A stretch of 64,000 nt of DNA, from NCBI GenBank assembly GCA_938020505.1, contig CALIHR010000017.1, forward strand, positions 1 to 64,000, given 5' to 3'. A program made the translations under genes and the position numbers. Each line of letters opens with the position of its first letter. Position 1 is the stretch's first letter. Source of the DNA: an uncultured Actinobaculum sp. (GTDB taxonomy: Bacteria > Actinomycetota > Actinomycetes > Actinomycetales > Actinomycetaceae). Below are positions 29,504 through 38,664 of the stretch, one piece after another. The notes below the pieces were generated by a model, which was given only the letters and a program-made list of their open reading frames with translations, was not told where the DNA came from and ran no database searches.

Positions 29504-29767
29504 TTCCGTGGCTCCTTTCGTCGCATAGCGTCGAGCCAGCCAGAGGACGACCGATCCCAGCATCCACGTTACGAAAGGCCTCACACAAAGTGGGCTGTTC
29601 CCCTTATCAGTGGTGGCCAGCACCCGGCTGCGGCGGGTGACGCCCCCGGACCATCACGGACAGGGGCAAAACATCATGCCCACAGCAACCGACTCAGCCC
29701 CGGCATCCCTCACAGGAAACCACTACCAAGGTAACGGAGATTTCTAAACTAAAATATGTGCACGCTC

Positions 29768-31255
29768 CTACCAATCGAGGCTTGGGTTATAGTCCCAAGG
29801 ATTAGAATGTTTGTCTCCTGTAACAGGATCCTTTCGATTTCTATTATCAATCTGATCCGCTGCCTGATTGATACTTGTACTTGCGTTAGCATCTGTGTTT
29901 AGAATATCCTGAACTGCGTACAAAAGATTAGAGCTCGCTAAACTCACCTCATCACCCAGATCATTTAGCAGTTGCCGAACAATTACTCTAAGATCTTCAA
30001 AGGCGGGGGCCGCCCCCCTGTGGCCCGCGCCAACATTCGCGCCCCGTTCAACCTTCATTTCGAGCTTATCAACGTTGTCGCTACAATCTTTAAGGCCCGA
30101 TGAGACCCTCGGTAAATACGTATTTGATATCGCATAAACAAGATCTGGTTGGATAATAACAGCCTCGTTTTTAGATGGGTCCGCCGAACCGCGATCATCA
30201 ATATCCGAATGGTGCATCGAATCTAAAGTCAAATCAAAATATTCCTTATGTGCGTCAGATTTCATTGAATTAACGTTGTCGTACAGCTTCTGTTTAATTT
30301 TACCTTCAGCTTCTTTAAATTGTCTCTTAATCTCTTTAAAAGCACCCTCAAACGCGGACATAGCGCCTTCGTAGTTCTTAACTGGTTGCCCTTCTCCTCC
30401 AAATAGTTGGTCAGGATCCTCCAAATCCTTCGCCACCGATAGGCCGACGTGAAGCAAAGACGCCGATACGGTAGCAGTGCTCACACCTCCGGTAAACAAA
30501 CCAGACACACCTGAAAGCGCAGAGGTCAAAATAGAAATTAAGACTTTCAGAGCGGCACCGTTACTTTCCGCCACCTTCTTACACGCATCATCGGCCGAAA
30601 CCAAAGCGTTTGCTACAGAACGCCTTGTTTCCGCCAAAACCGACTTCTCACCAGCCAAACCATTACCTAAAACTACAGTAGCCGAATAAAGACCTCCAAC
30701 AGTTTTATCAAGCTTACTCAGAAAGTTGGCTTTAAAGTTCTCCAATGTCGTCCCGCTCATTTGCGCTGCGTTTGTGTTCGCAGACGAAACATCCGAAGAA
30801 ATATCACCGACTCCTTGAACCATCCCATCAGTCACTTGCGGTGAAGCAGCTAGCTTGGACAGAATGTTCCTGCAAGAAACTATGTGACTTTCAAGCGACT
30901 CCGGATCAGGAAGGCCCGTTAGACTCAAGACGGTGTCGTCAATTCGCTTTCTCACATGAGCGAAAGCCTCTTTGTAGCTTTTAGACTGTTCTGACGAACT
31001 CCACCAGTTCCAAACAGGATTCGGAGAACTCCAATCGCCGCCTCCCTCACCATCGGCATTTGGAAAGGAGACCACTTCGACATCAGCGGAAGAGGTTCCC
31101 GTCCCTGGAGCGTTAGGCTTATCAGATCTATATCCATTAGGGGACCTTGTAAAACCTTGACTCTTCATGTAAGCGTCAATGGCCGACGCCTTGAGGTTTT
31201 TGATTAGTCGATCGAGATTGGCGTAATCGCCTTGAGGGTAGTCTTTGTCCGACAT
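29768..31255 (-). CDS. AIDAY/PDP family protein D (unrecognised)
   Basis: A 495-residue intact member of the island family; GGAGGA lies just upstream of ATG 31255. It opens SDKDYPQGDYANLDRLIKNL then ASAIDAYM, followed by VVSFPNADGEGG, RIDDTVLSLTGLPDPESLE, a long helical region with a hydrophobic Gly-rich patch (about 240-280), YEGAMSAFEGAF, and a C-terminal NPWDYNPSLDW. No signal peptide or catalytic motif. The related proteins A, B and C differ strongly in sequence, so they are not recent duplicates. Secreted ESX cargo is the most plausible idea but unproven. Confidence 0.78.
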   Translation of the reverse strand: MSDKDYPQGDYANLDRLIKNLKASAIDAYMKSQGFTRSPNGYRSDKPNAPGTGTSSADVEVVSFPNADGEGGGDWSSPNPVWNWWSSSEQSKSYKEAFAHVRKRIDDTVLSLTGLPDPESLESHIVSCRNILSKLAASPQVTDGMVQGVGDISSDVSSANTNAAQMSGTTLENFKANFLSKLDKTVGGLYSATVVLGNGLAGEKSVLAETRRSVANALVSADDACKKVAESNGAALKVLISILTSALSGVSGLFTGGVSTATVSASLLHVGLSVAKDLEDPDQLFGGEGQPVKNYEGAMSAFEGAFKEIKRQFKEAEGKIKQKLYDNVNSMKSDAHKEYFDLTLDSMHHSDIDDRGSADPSKNEAVIIQPDLVYAISNTYLPRVSSGLKDCSDNVDKLEMKVERGANVGAGHRGAAPAFEDLRVIVRQLLNDLGDEVSLASSNLLYAVQDILNTDANASTSINQAADQIDNRNRKDPVTGDKHSNPWDYNPSLDW

Positions 31256-31752
31256 TTTATCCTCCGTATGTTGGCTTTCTAATGCCTTTATATATTATCA
31301 CGCAGTTCGCGGGAAAGAAAACGGGGAGAGATCCCCTAGGCTGGACTGGCCCCTGTTATTTGACACATTGACCTGGGCTCTCTGCACAAGAAAAGGGTAT
31401 GGTAAGTTTGCGCGGAGTTCAGGAACTATTTGGAAGAGCCTCGGTCCAAGCAGTCGAGCTTACATGAAAAGACGCCGGGTCTGACGGCAAGCTAGATCGC
31501 GGTCAATGCTCCGGATCAGGCGCAAGGGACTACGGGCTTGGGTGGGCCTCTACGGCAAGGCAAAGTTCTTACTTTAAAAATAGTAATGAAACTCTGCGGG
31601 ACTCTCGATTGTTTGTCAATTATCAAGTAACCCAAAAGCCTTTGTTCACAAAATCTGCAGAGTTTTACACTTTTCCACGTCGGTTTGTTTGCAAGTCGTT
31701 CGGCAAACCATCCGTCCCTTGGACACTTTTCCCCGTTTCGGCGTCGGCCGTC
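31256..31752. other. Intergenic, island right edge
   Basis: About 500 bases where composition returns from AT-rich to GC-rich. No supported gene. It should carry the promoter of protein D on the minus strand; no clear box was found. Confidence 0.45.
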
Positions 31753-31758
31753 TAAACT
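31753..31758 (+). promoter_or_regulatory. -10 box, leaderless amidotransferase
   Basis: TAAACT ends six bases before the ATG at 31765. Confidence 0.5.
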
Positions 31759-31764
31759 AACGGA

Positions 31765-32535
31765 ATGACCAATACGCCGAGCATCATCCAGACCGCGCAG
31801 CCCTTCCTGCTGGCGGTCTGCCGGATGCCCGGCGCCATCGCGGACGACGAGCTTGAAACCATCATCGACTGGGGCCGCCTCGACCCGAACAGCGGCATCG
31901 AGGCGATATCCCTCGTCGACGAAGACGCCGTCGACCCCGCAAGCCTCGATCTCTCACGGTATTCCGGAGTGATCATCACAGGCTCCCCTTTCGGATTCGG
32001 GCAGGACGAGAACCGCAAGAGCCGCGAACACCAGGTCATGGAGCGCCGCATCCTTGCGCTTAGCAAACGTCTCGTGGAAGAAGACGTCCCGACCCTCGGG
32101 ATCTGCTTCGGCCTCCAGGCGATCGTCAAAGCGCTCGGCGGCGAGCTCGTCGAGGGATACGGCGAGGACCTTCAGGCCCCGCGCATGACCCTCACGCCCG
32201 AGGCCGCCGCCGACCCCCTGACCGCCGACATGCCCCAGGTCTTCTACGGGTACACGGGCCACGCCGAGGCGGTGGGCGACGTGCCGGGCGGCGGCGTCGT
32301 GCTCGCCACGGGCGACTATTGTCGCGTGCAAATGGTGCGCTGGGGCGAGAACGTCTACGGGACCCAGTTCCATCCCGAGATCACCCGCGAAGGGATGCGC
32401 ATCCGCATCAACACCTACGGCGACACCTACTACCCGGCGGATGAGAGAGCGGCGGTCATCGCCCGCTGCGACGCCGCCGAGGTTGACGAATCCAACCGAT
32501 TGATCACGAAGTTCGTAGCCAGATACAGTTCATAG
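31765..32535 (+). CDS. Class I glutamine amidotransferase
   Basis: A 256-residue stand-alone GATase domain. The nucleophile elbow LGICFGLQAIVKALGG carries the catalytic cysteine, and GTQFHPEIT supplies histidine and glutamate. GMP-synthase-like stand-alone amidotransferases hydrolyse glutamine or gamma-glutamyl compounds; the acceptor is unknown. It lies 21 bases upstream of a glutamate-cysteine ligase-like gene, so a shared role in gamma-glutamyl metabolism is a reasonable inference. Confidence 0.88.
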   Translation: MTNTPSIIQTAQPFLLAVCRMPGAIADDELETIIDWGRLDPNSGIEAISLVDEDAVDPASLDLSRYSGVIITGSPFGFGQDENRKSREHQVMERRILALSKRLVEEDVPTLGICFGLQAIVKALGGELVEGYGEDLQAPRMTLTPEAAADPLTADMPQVFYGYTGHAEAVGDVPGGGVVLATGDYCRVQMVRWGENVYGTQFHPEITREGMRIRINTYGDTYYPADERAAVIARCDAAEVDESNRLITKFVARYSS

Positions 32536-32556
32536 CCAGATACAGGCGGTGATCGC

Positions 32557-33714
32557 ATGTCCATTGCTTTTCGCGACTCCGAGCGCTCGACGGTCGGGCT
32601 CGAATGGGAAGTCCAGATCGTCGATCCGAAAACGTTGCAACTGGCCCACAACGCCAAGTGGATCCTGGCGGAGGTCCGCCGCCGGGGATGCAGCCTCGTC
32701 AAAGGCGAGATGCACCAGAATATGCTCGAGTTCGTCTCCCGCAAGCGTGTGAGCGTGGCCGAATGCGCGGCCGACATGGAGGAGGCGATCGACGCCGCGT
32801 CGCCCTACGCGGAGGAGCTCGGCGTCGGCCTTTCAGGCGGAGGCTCACACCCCTTCGCGCACCCGAGCGACCAGCCGGTCTCCGAGACGGCGCGCTACAA
32901 GGAGCTTGTGGAACGCACCCGCTACTGGGGTCGGCAGATGGTGATCTTCGGCACGCACGTGCACGTCGGCGTCGAGGACCGCCGGAAGGTCGCGCCCATC
33001 CACAACTTCCTCAGCGCCAAAATCGGCCATCTGCTGGGGATATCGGCGGCCTCGCCCTACTGGGACGGCGTCGACACCGGGTACGCCGACAACCGGGCGA
33101 TGATGTTCCAGCAGCTTCCGACGGCCGGCCTGCCGATGCATCTGAACTCATGGGGCGACCTCGAAAGGATCGCAGGGGGCCTCGTCGACGTCGGCGCCAT
33201 TCGCGAATACAACGAAATCCGCTGGGACATCCGGCCCTCCCCCGGCTTCGGCACGATCGAGGTGCGCGCCTGCGACTCGGCCACGAACCTCGCGGAAATC
33301 CGCGCCATAGCGGCCTTCGTGCACGCCCTGGTCGAGACGGCTTCGCGCGAGCTCGACGCCGGGCGCCCGCTTCTCTCCCTGCCCTTCCACTTCCTGGAGA
33401 CCAACAAGTGGAGGGGCGCCCGCTACGGAGCGCACGCCGAACTCGTCGAGTCCGCCGACGGCGAATGCGCGCCGCTCGCCAAGACCCTTCCCGATCTGCT
33501 CGCGTGGATCGAGCCCGCCGCCGAATTCCTCGGCTGCGCGGAGGACCTGGCCGCAGTGCCCGACCTGATCGCCTCGCCCGCAGCGGACAGGCTGCGCGCG
33601 GCGGCGGGGCCCGACGGCGACCTCAAAGCCGTCGCGGCCCACGCCCTCGCCGAATTCAACGCCGGCCGCCCGATCCAGCCGGATCCGGTCCAGCCGGACC
33701 CGGTCAAACCATAA
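32557..33714 (+). CDS. ybdK: Carboxylate-amine ligase, YbdK/GCS2 family
   Basis: A 385-residue ATP-dependent ligase of the glutamate-cysteine ligase 2 family. Diagnostic parts are STVGLEWEVQIVD at the N-terminus, MHQNMLEFVS, HVHVGVEDR and WDIRPSPGFGTIEVRACDS. YbdK proteins show weak gamma-glutamyl-cysteine ligase activity; the physiological product here is unknown. The tail is a short PDPVQPDPVKP repeat. The gene follows a glutamine amidotransferase by 21 bases and is probably in its operon. Confidence 0.85.
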   Translation: MSIAFRDSERSTVGLEWEVQIVDPKTLQLAHNAKWILAEVRRRGCSLVKGEMHQNMLEFVSRKRVSVAECAADMEEAIDAASPYAEELGVGLSGGGSHPFAHPSDQPVSETARYKELVERTRYWGRQMVIFGTHVHVGVEDRRKVAPIHNFLSAKIGHLLGISAASPYWDGVDTGYADNRAMMFQQLPTAGLPMHLNSWGDLERIAGGLVDVGAIREYNEIRWDIRPSPGFGTIEVRACDSATNLAEIRAIAAFVHALVETASRELDAGRPLLSLPFHFLETNKWRGARYGAHAELVESADGECAPLAKTLPDLLAWIEPAAEFLGCAEDLAAVPDLIASPAADRLRAAAGPDGDLKAVAAHALAEFNAGRPIQPDPVQPDPVKP

Positions 33715-33977
33715 TCAATCGAGCCGGACTCGAACGGGCCAGACCCGAGCGAGCCAAAAGCGGCTGAACCGAGGAATCCGTGAGGGGCGGCTGAAGCGAA
33801 GGGCCTGCGGGGAGCGGAGGCGGCCTCGCCCTATCGATGCCGGAATCTCGCTTGCCTGGAAGGGCCCGTGGTGAGCGGTCGGGCCGCCGGCAGGCGCATC
33901 GGCCGTTTTCCCTGTGCGCCGCCTGGGGCTCGCACGCTTATCTTTGCGATGAGCCGCGCAAACCGACCTCTCGGCGA

Positions 33978-33983
33978 TAGGAT
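33978..33983 (+). promoter_or_regulatory. -10 box upstream of 959-residue membrane protein
   Basis: TAGGAT 24 bases before ATG 34008; the short leader holds a GAAAGGAA ribosome binding site. Confidence 0.4.
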
Positions 33984-34007
33984 AGTTCCGACGGCGAAAG
34001 GAATTCT

Positions 34008-36887
34008 ATGGCAGCGCATGCGCGGCGCTTCGGCGCCTGGGCGGTTCTCCTCCTATTTGCGCTGACCGTATTCGCCGCCGTCCCCCGCTCCGCTCGGGCC
34101 GCAAACGGCGCATCTGCCGCAGCCGCCGCGCACCCCGGCGCCACAGCAAAGCCGGGAACAGCAACGCGGCCAGCCGCAGCAAAATCGGGAACAACAGCGC
34201 AGCCAGCCGGGGCAAAGCAGGGCGCAACGGCACGATCGCCCGTCGCGGCCTCCACGGCCCAGGCCGCGACGGGCGGCAAGCGCCGCACCGTCGTCGTCAT
34301 AACCGGCGGCGTGCGCTGGGACCAACTCGACCACGCCAGGGCCCCCAACCTGGCCCAGCTCGGCGCATCGGGGGCGATGGCCAACCTTGTCCCGCTCGCC
34401 ACCCGCGGCGCCCCATGCCCCGTCGACACGTGGCTCGCGTTCTCCGCCGGGCGCCAGATCTCCGAGCGCGCGATATCCACCACGCCCACGTGCGCCCAGC
34501 CGCCCGCGGCCGCCGGCGACGTGCTCCCCAACTGGGACCGCTACACGCGTGCGCTAGCGGCCACCGACCCGAAGGCCAGGCTCGGCCGTTTCGCCGAGTC
34601 CCTCCGCAAAGCGGGAGTCTCCACTCACAGCATCGGCGACGGCGGCGCCTACGTGCTGGCGAACGGCTCGGGGGACGTTCCCGCCAACCACACGCCGAAC
34701 CCGCTCACCGTAAAAGAGCTCGGCGAAGAAACGGCCCGGAGCGCGGCCAAGTACGACCTCACGATCGTCGACGCCGACGCCGAAAGCTATGCCTCGGACC
34801 AGGAGCGCGACGCGGCGCGCCAGCTCTTCCAGGAGCAGCGCAAGGAGCTGGAGAACGACCAGCAGCAGCCCACCCCGACGCCGACTGACGGCATCGGCCC
34901 GGAGAACCCCACGCCGCCCGACACGGTGGACGGCTCCACCCTCCAGCCCGACCGCCGGGCCTTTTCGGCCATCAACACGCTGCGGGTCGAGTCGATCCTC
35001 GAACGGGTGCCGGCGGGGACACGGGTTGTCATCATGTCCGCTGTGGACATCGACACATACTCCTATATGCAGCTGTTCGTCATGGCCGACGTCTCCGCGA
35101 AGGGCCGGCTCATCCCCGTCGGGTTGGCCGGCAGCGACTCGGTTCGCCACGAAGGGCTCATCCAGATGCTCGACGTCGTGCCCACGCTTTTCGAATGGGT
35201 CGGCGCGGATCGAACGGGAATCGCCGGATCCCCCATCTCGGTGGCGAGAACCGCCGCCGCCTGCGAGCAGTCCCAGCCCTGCTACACGAACCGGGTGGAT
35301 GAGCTTGCGGACCAATCCCTCCACGCGAACAAGATGCGCACCTTCCGGGGCGAATTCGTCCAGTACATGACCTGGGCCGCGATCGGATACTTCGTCTTGT
35401 CGCTCTTCTTCTTCGCGCGGCGCTTCTACGCCTCCACTCTGGGGCGAAGGCGCGCCTACGCCAAGCTGTGGCAGTGGCTGGGGCTGACCCTCTCGGCGCT
35501 GCCGCTGGCGAGCCTCGTCGCCAACTACTTCGACTGGTGGTCCGCCTCCAGGCCATACATCGCCCTTTTCGGCGGCAGCTGGATCGGGGCGGCCGCCGTC
35601 GCCGCCGCGGCCCTCCCGCTTTCACGCCTGCATTCGCTCGCGCCGCTGGCGGTCGTCTCCTGCTCGACGGCGGCGCTCGTGGCGATCGACGCCGCAACCG
35701 GGTCTGAGCTCATGGCGGACTCCCCCGTCGGATTCAACCTCCTGACCGCCGCCCGGTTCTACGGCATAGGCAACGAAGCGTACGCCCTCCTCGCATCCGG
35801 GGCGCTCATCGGGCTGGCTTTCCTGGGCGTGTGGTTGCGAAGGTGGGGCAGGTTCGCGGCGGGCGGCGCCGTCCTCCTCATCGGCCTCGCGATCGGCGCG
35901 ATAGACGCCCTGCCCTCCATGGGCGCAGACTTCGGCGGCGTCCTTTCCTTCGTCCCCGCGCTCGGCCTCCTCGTTCTGCTGGTCGCCAAGCTGCGGCTGT
36001 CGTGGCGGCGGCTCCTTGTGGTCGGAGCAGTGACGATGGGCGCCGCCGTCGCGATCGCCGTCGTCGATTGGATGCGCCCGGCCGAGGCCCGCACCCACCT
36101 TGGAAGATTCGTCCAATCGGTGGCCGACGGGGACCTGTTCGACGTCGTCGGCCGCAAACTCAGCACGAACATACGGCTTCTCTCGGCCTCGACGCACCGG
36201 TGGGTGGTGCTGGCCGCGCTGCTCCTTTTCTTCCTCTGCCTCATCCACCTCGTGCACATTCCCAAGAATCCCGACGGCGCGGGCGGCGTTCGAGTTGCGG
36301 GAAGCGCCCGGACTGAGACAATCCTCCTAAGTGAGCCGGAAGCCCTCGACGCCGCCGACGCCCGGCGCTCGGCCGAATGGGCCGGAACAGCGCGAGAAGA
36401 CGGCCGCACAGTCTCAGCGGGAGAGAAAGGCCGCACGGTGGCGTCGCAAGAGAAAGGCCGCACAGAGCGCACGGAGACAGACGCATCGGGAACGGAGACC
36501 GGCGCATTGGGAGAGGACGCCGTCGACGGAAGGTCGAAGCTGAGGCGCGCGATCGCGTGGTGCCACATGTGGGCGGAGCTTGTCTGGCTTCGCCTGCGGG
36601 AATGGGCGCGGCGGACGAGGATCCGGGCGGAGGAGAGCTGGTCACTCCGGCCGCTGGAAGGCCGAACGTTCGAGGGCCTCCGCCTCGGCCTCATCTCGTT
36701 GGGCATATGCATGACGCTCGCTTTCGGTCTCAACGACTCCGGCATCGTCCTGCCGGGCATGGCGGCGATCCTCGTCATACCCGGAATCGCCCTCGCCGCG
36801 GTAGAGGACCGGGAAGGCGGAAGAACCGAAGACACGAAGGCGGCAGACCCGAAGACAGAAGCCGTGAAGGCGGCAGAAACGAAATGA
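34008..36887 (+). CDS. Large membrane protein with phosphatase-like domain (paralogue)
   Basis: A 959-residue paralogue of the 13866-16115 product. It has a signal helix (about 10-30), an Ala/Thr/Lys/Pro-rich linker, an extracytoplasmic domain from VVVITGGVRW to GLIQMLDVVPTLFEWVG, then about nine membrane helices including the shared AARFYGIGNEAYALL and GADFGG motifs. A hydrophilic charged insertion with ExKGRT repeats (about 775-835) lies before the last helices. The conserved NDSG motif near the C-terminus occurs in both paralogues. Enzymatic activity is not established. Confidence 0.72.
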   Translation: MAAHARRFGAWAVLLLFALTVFAAVPRSARAANGASAAAAAHPGATAKPGTATRPAAAKSGTTAQPAGAKQGATARSPVAASTAQAATGGKRRTVVVITGGVRWDQLDHARAPNLAQLGASGAMANLVPLATRGAPCPVDTWLAFSAGRQISERAISTTPTCAQPPAAAGDVLPNWDRYTRALAATDPKARLGRFAESLRKAGVSTHSIGDGGAYVLANGSGDVPANHTPNPLTVKELGEETARSAAKYDLTIVDADAESYASDQERDAARQLFQEQRKELENDQQQPTPTPTDGIGPENPTPPDTVDGSTLQPDRRAFSAINTLRVESILERVPAGTRVVIMSAVDIDTYSYMQLFVMADVSAKGRLIPVGLAGSDSVRHEGLIQMLDVVPTLFEWVGADRTGIAGSPISVARTAAACEQSQPCYTNRVDELADQSLHANKMRTFRGEFVQYMTWAAIGYFVLSLFFFARRFYASTLGRRRAYAKLWQWLGLTLSALPLASLVANYFDWWSASRPYIALFGGSWIGAAAVAAAALPLSRLHSLAPLAVVSCSTAALVAIDAATGSELMADSPVGFNLLTAARFYGIGNEAYALLASGALIGLAFLGVWLRRWGRFAAGGAVLLIGLAIGAIDALPSMGADFGGVLSFVPALGLLVLLVAKLRLSWRRLLVVGAVTMGAAVAIAVVDWMRPAEARTHLGRFVQSVADGDLFDVVGRKLSTNIRLLSASTHRWVVLAALLLFFLCLIHLVHIPKNPDGAGGVRVAGSARTETILLSEPEALDAADARRSAEWAGTAREDGRTVSAGEKGRTVASQEKGRTERTETDASGTETGALGEDAVDGRSKLRRAIAWCHMWAELVWLRLREWARRTRIRAEESWSLRPLEGRTFEGLRLGLISLGICMTLAFGLNDSGIVLPGMAAILVIPGIALAAVEDREGGRTEDTKAADPKTEAVKAAETK

Positions 36888-36990
36888 CCAAAGCGTGACA
36901 TTCCGTTCGCAAGGCCTGCTATCGTCGCATGTTCGACGTCGTCAATGGGGAGGAGAATCCGCTCCCCGTGCGCGTTCGGAAGGTATGCGC

Positions 36991-36996
36991 TAGAAT
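36991..36996 (+). promoter_or_regulatory. -10 box for tRNA-Ser (TGA)
   Basis: TAGAAT 20 bases before the tRNA 5' end. Confidence 0.5.
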
Positions 36997-37016
36997 CGAC
37001 ATGCCTATCAAACAAT

Positions 37017-37104
37017 GGAAGGTTGACAGAGCGGCCGAATGTGACGGTCTTGAAAACCGTTGTGCGGCGACCCCGCACCAAGGGTTCGAATCCCTTACCT
37101 TCCG
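37017..37104 (+). tRNA. tRNA-Ser (anticodon TGA)
   Basis: Acceptor GGAAGGT pairs with ACCTTCC, discriminator G at 37104, no encoded CCA. The loop CTTGAAA gives anticodon TGA. A long variable arm marks a class II serine tRNA. It is followed after 36 bases by a protein gene with no terminator between. Confidence 0.95.
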
Positions 37105-37140
37105 CGGACAAAGGGACGTACACGCAACCGAGGGAGAGAC

Positions 37141-37569
37141 ATGAACTACCAACTGCGAGCGGTCACCATTCGAACCAACAACTCCCTGGAGGGCATGACG
37201 CAGATAGGCAATCTGTGGACGGACATCATGAACGGCAAGTTCAATCTGGACCTCCCCCCGAACGGGACGATCATCTCCCGCTACTCCAACTATGAAAGCG
37301 ACGAATCCGGCAACTACGACCTGAGCGTCATGGGCGTGAAGAAGGACTTCGTCGAACAGCTGGAAGCCGAAGCGAAGAAGGGGCGTTTCCGCGTCTACCG
37401 CGGGGAGACCGACGACGGCGACGTCGCAGCCGCCACCGAGCTCGCCTGGCAGCGGGTGTGGAACGACACGCAATCCGGCGAGCTCAAGCGCGCATTCACC
37501 GTGGATTACGAGCTGAGCGAGGTCGAGAGCGGGAAAACCACCTGCACCGTCTACATCGCGCTTCCTTAA
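37141..37569 (+). CDS. Small effector-binding-like domain protein
   Basis: A 142-residue soluble protein beginning MNYQLRAVTIRTNNSLEGM; AGGGAG lies four bases before the ATG. The plan (N-terminal strand, helix with WTDIMNG, alternating strands with YSNYESDESGNYDLSVMGV and a YELSEVESGKTTCTVYIALP ending) resembles GyrI-like or AraC effector-binding domains that stand alone and bind small molecules. No DNA-binding domain is present. It lies directly behind tRNA-Ser and is probably read through from the tRNA promoter. Confidence 0.62.
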   Translation: MNYQLRAVTIRTNNSLEGMTQIGNLWTDIMNGKFNLDLPPNGTIISRYSNYESDESGNYDLSVMGVKKDFVEQLEAEAKKGRFRVYRGETDDGDVAAATELAWQRVWNDTQSGELKRAFTVDYELSEVESGKTTCTVYIALP

Positions 37570-37721
37570 GAGGCCTTCCATTGGCCCGAGGGACCCGCGG
37601 CGACGACGTCGATCGTGCCATCGCCCCGGCCTCCTCGCGCCGACTAGCGGCGGCTTTCACAGCGCCCGCCTCATGCCTGCGTCGCCCCGCTCTAGAGGCC
37701 CTACGCCCTCTACTAGGGGCC

Positions 37722-38372
37722 CTACGTCCGTTTCTTGCGCTTGACCCAGTACATTGCATAGCCGAGAAGCACAAAGAGGACCAGCATCACCACGCAGTAG
37801 AGCGTCACGGCGCCCCAGCCGATCTGGCGTCCATTGAGGAAGAAGTACGGGAACGGGCTGTCTTCGCTCTCGGGGATCGGGACGTTGAACACAATTCCGC
37901 GAACCAAGGCGTAGAAGAGATAAGTGAGGGGAAGGGCCGTCCACAGCAGGGGCTCGATCCGGCGGTAAGAGCCACGCGGGTCGAAGAGGAGCCAATCGGC
38001 GGCCACGAGAATCGGAACGATGAAGTGGACTGCAAGATTGTCATAGGCCAACACCTCCGAAGGGGCGGTCTTCGGCAGCAGCAGAATCCCAAAAGTGAAG
38101 AAGGTCATGAGGATCGCGGTGGTCACCGCCGCCTTCACGCGGATGTACCCCTTCGACCTGAGGACGCCCGTGCCACCGGTGGCAAGCAAGACCAAATGCA
38201 GGCCAAAGAAAAGCACGACCAAAGAATTCGACAGCACCGTGTAATAGGTAAACTGAAACCATTTGAACGGATACATCTGCACGTAAATACCCGTCACACC
38301 CAGAAAGATGATTGCCAGGGCGTTGACCATCTGGATGCCGCGGCTTTTCACCGTCATCTGCTTTGCTTCCAT
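37722..38372 (-). CDS. Pr6Pr family integral membrane protein
   Basis: A 216-residue protein with six predicted membrane helices and a highly basic C-terminus (VKRKKRT). The motifs FTYYTVLSNSLV in the second helix region and HFIVPILVAADWLLFDP in the fourth are those of Pr6Pr / FAR-17a-like membrane proteins, whose role is unknown. ATG 38372 is used; ATG 38357 is an alternative with a GGAAGC sequence upstream. Confidence 0.72.
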   Translation of the reverse strand: MEAKQMTVKSRGIQMVNALAIIFLGVTGIYVQMYPFKWFQFTYYTVLSNSLVVLFFGLHLVLLATGGTGVLRSKGYIRVKAAVTTAILMTFFTFGILLLPKTAPSEVLAYDNLAVHFIVPILVAADWLLFDPRGSYRRIEPLLWTALPLTYLFYALVRGIVFNVPIPESEDSPFPYFFLNGRQIGWGAVTLYCVVMLVLFVLLGYAMYWVKRKKRT

Positions 38373-38581
38373 CTCCGGTGTCGCTGCCCCTTTCCTTGTC
38401 CGGCTATCTTCCGGTTCCTTTTCGGCTTGATTTCCGCGTCAATTCTAGCACGAGTGTTCGACGGTTGGAGACGTCGACACGGTTGGAGAGCGCAGCAAGC
38501 CGCGACAGCCGGCGGATGCGGAGACCACGGAATGCGGCACGCACAGCGAAAATCGGCGTCGACACGGCTGGCCAAATGCGC

Positions 38582-38609
38582 TTGCCCTCGGCGGCACTCG
38601 GTGTACGAT
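38582..38609 (+). promoter_or_regulatory. Promoter for lipoprotein gene
   Basis: TTGCCC (38582-38587) and TACGAT (38604-38609) with 16 bases between. The ATG is 56 bases further on. Confidence 0.45.
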
Positions 38610-38664
38610 CAAGTAGCTCACCGCGCTTTGAATGAAGTGACTCACCCATTTCGAAAGGGCTTCG

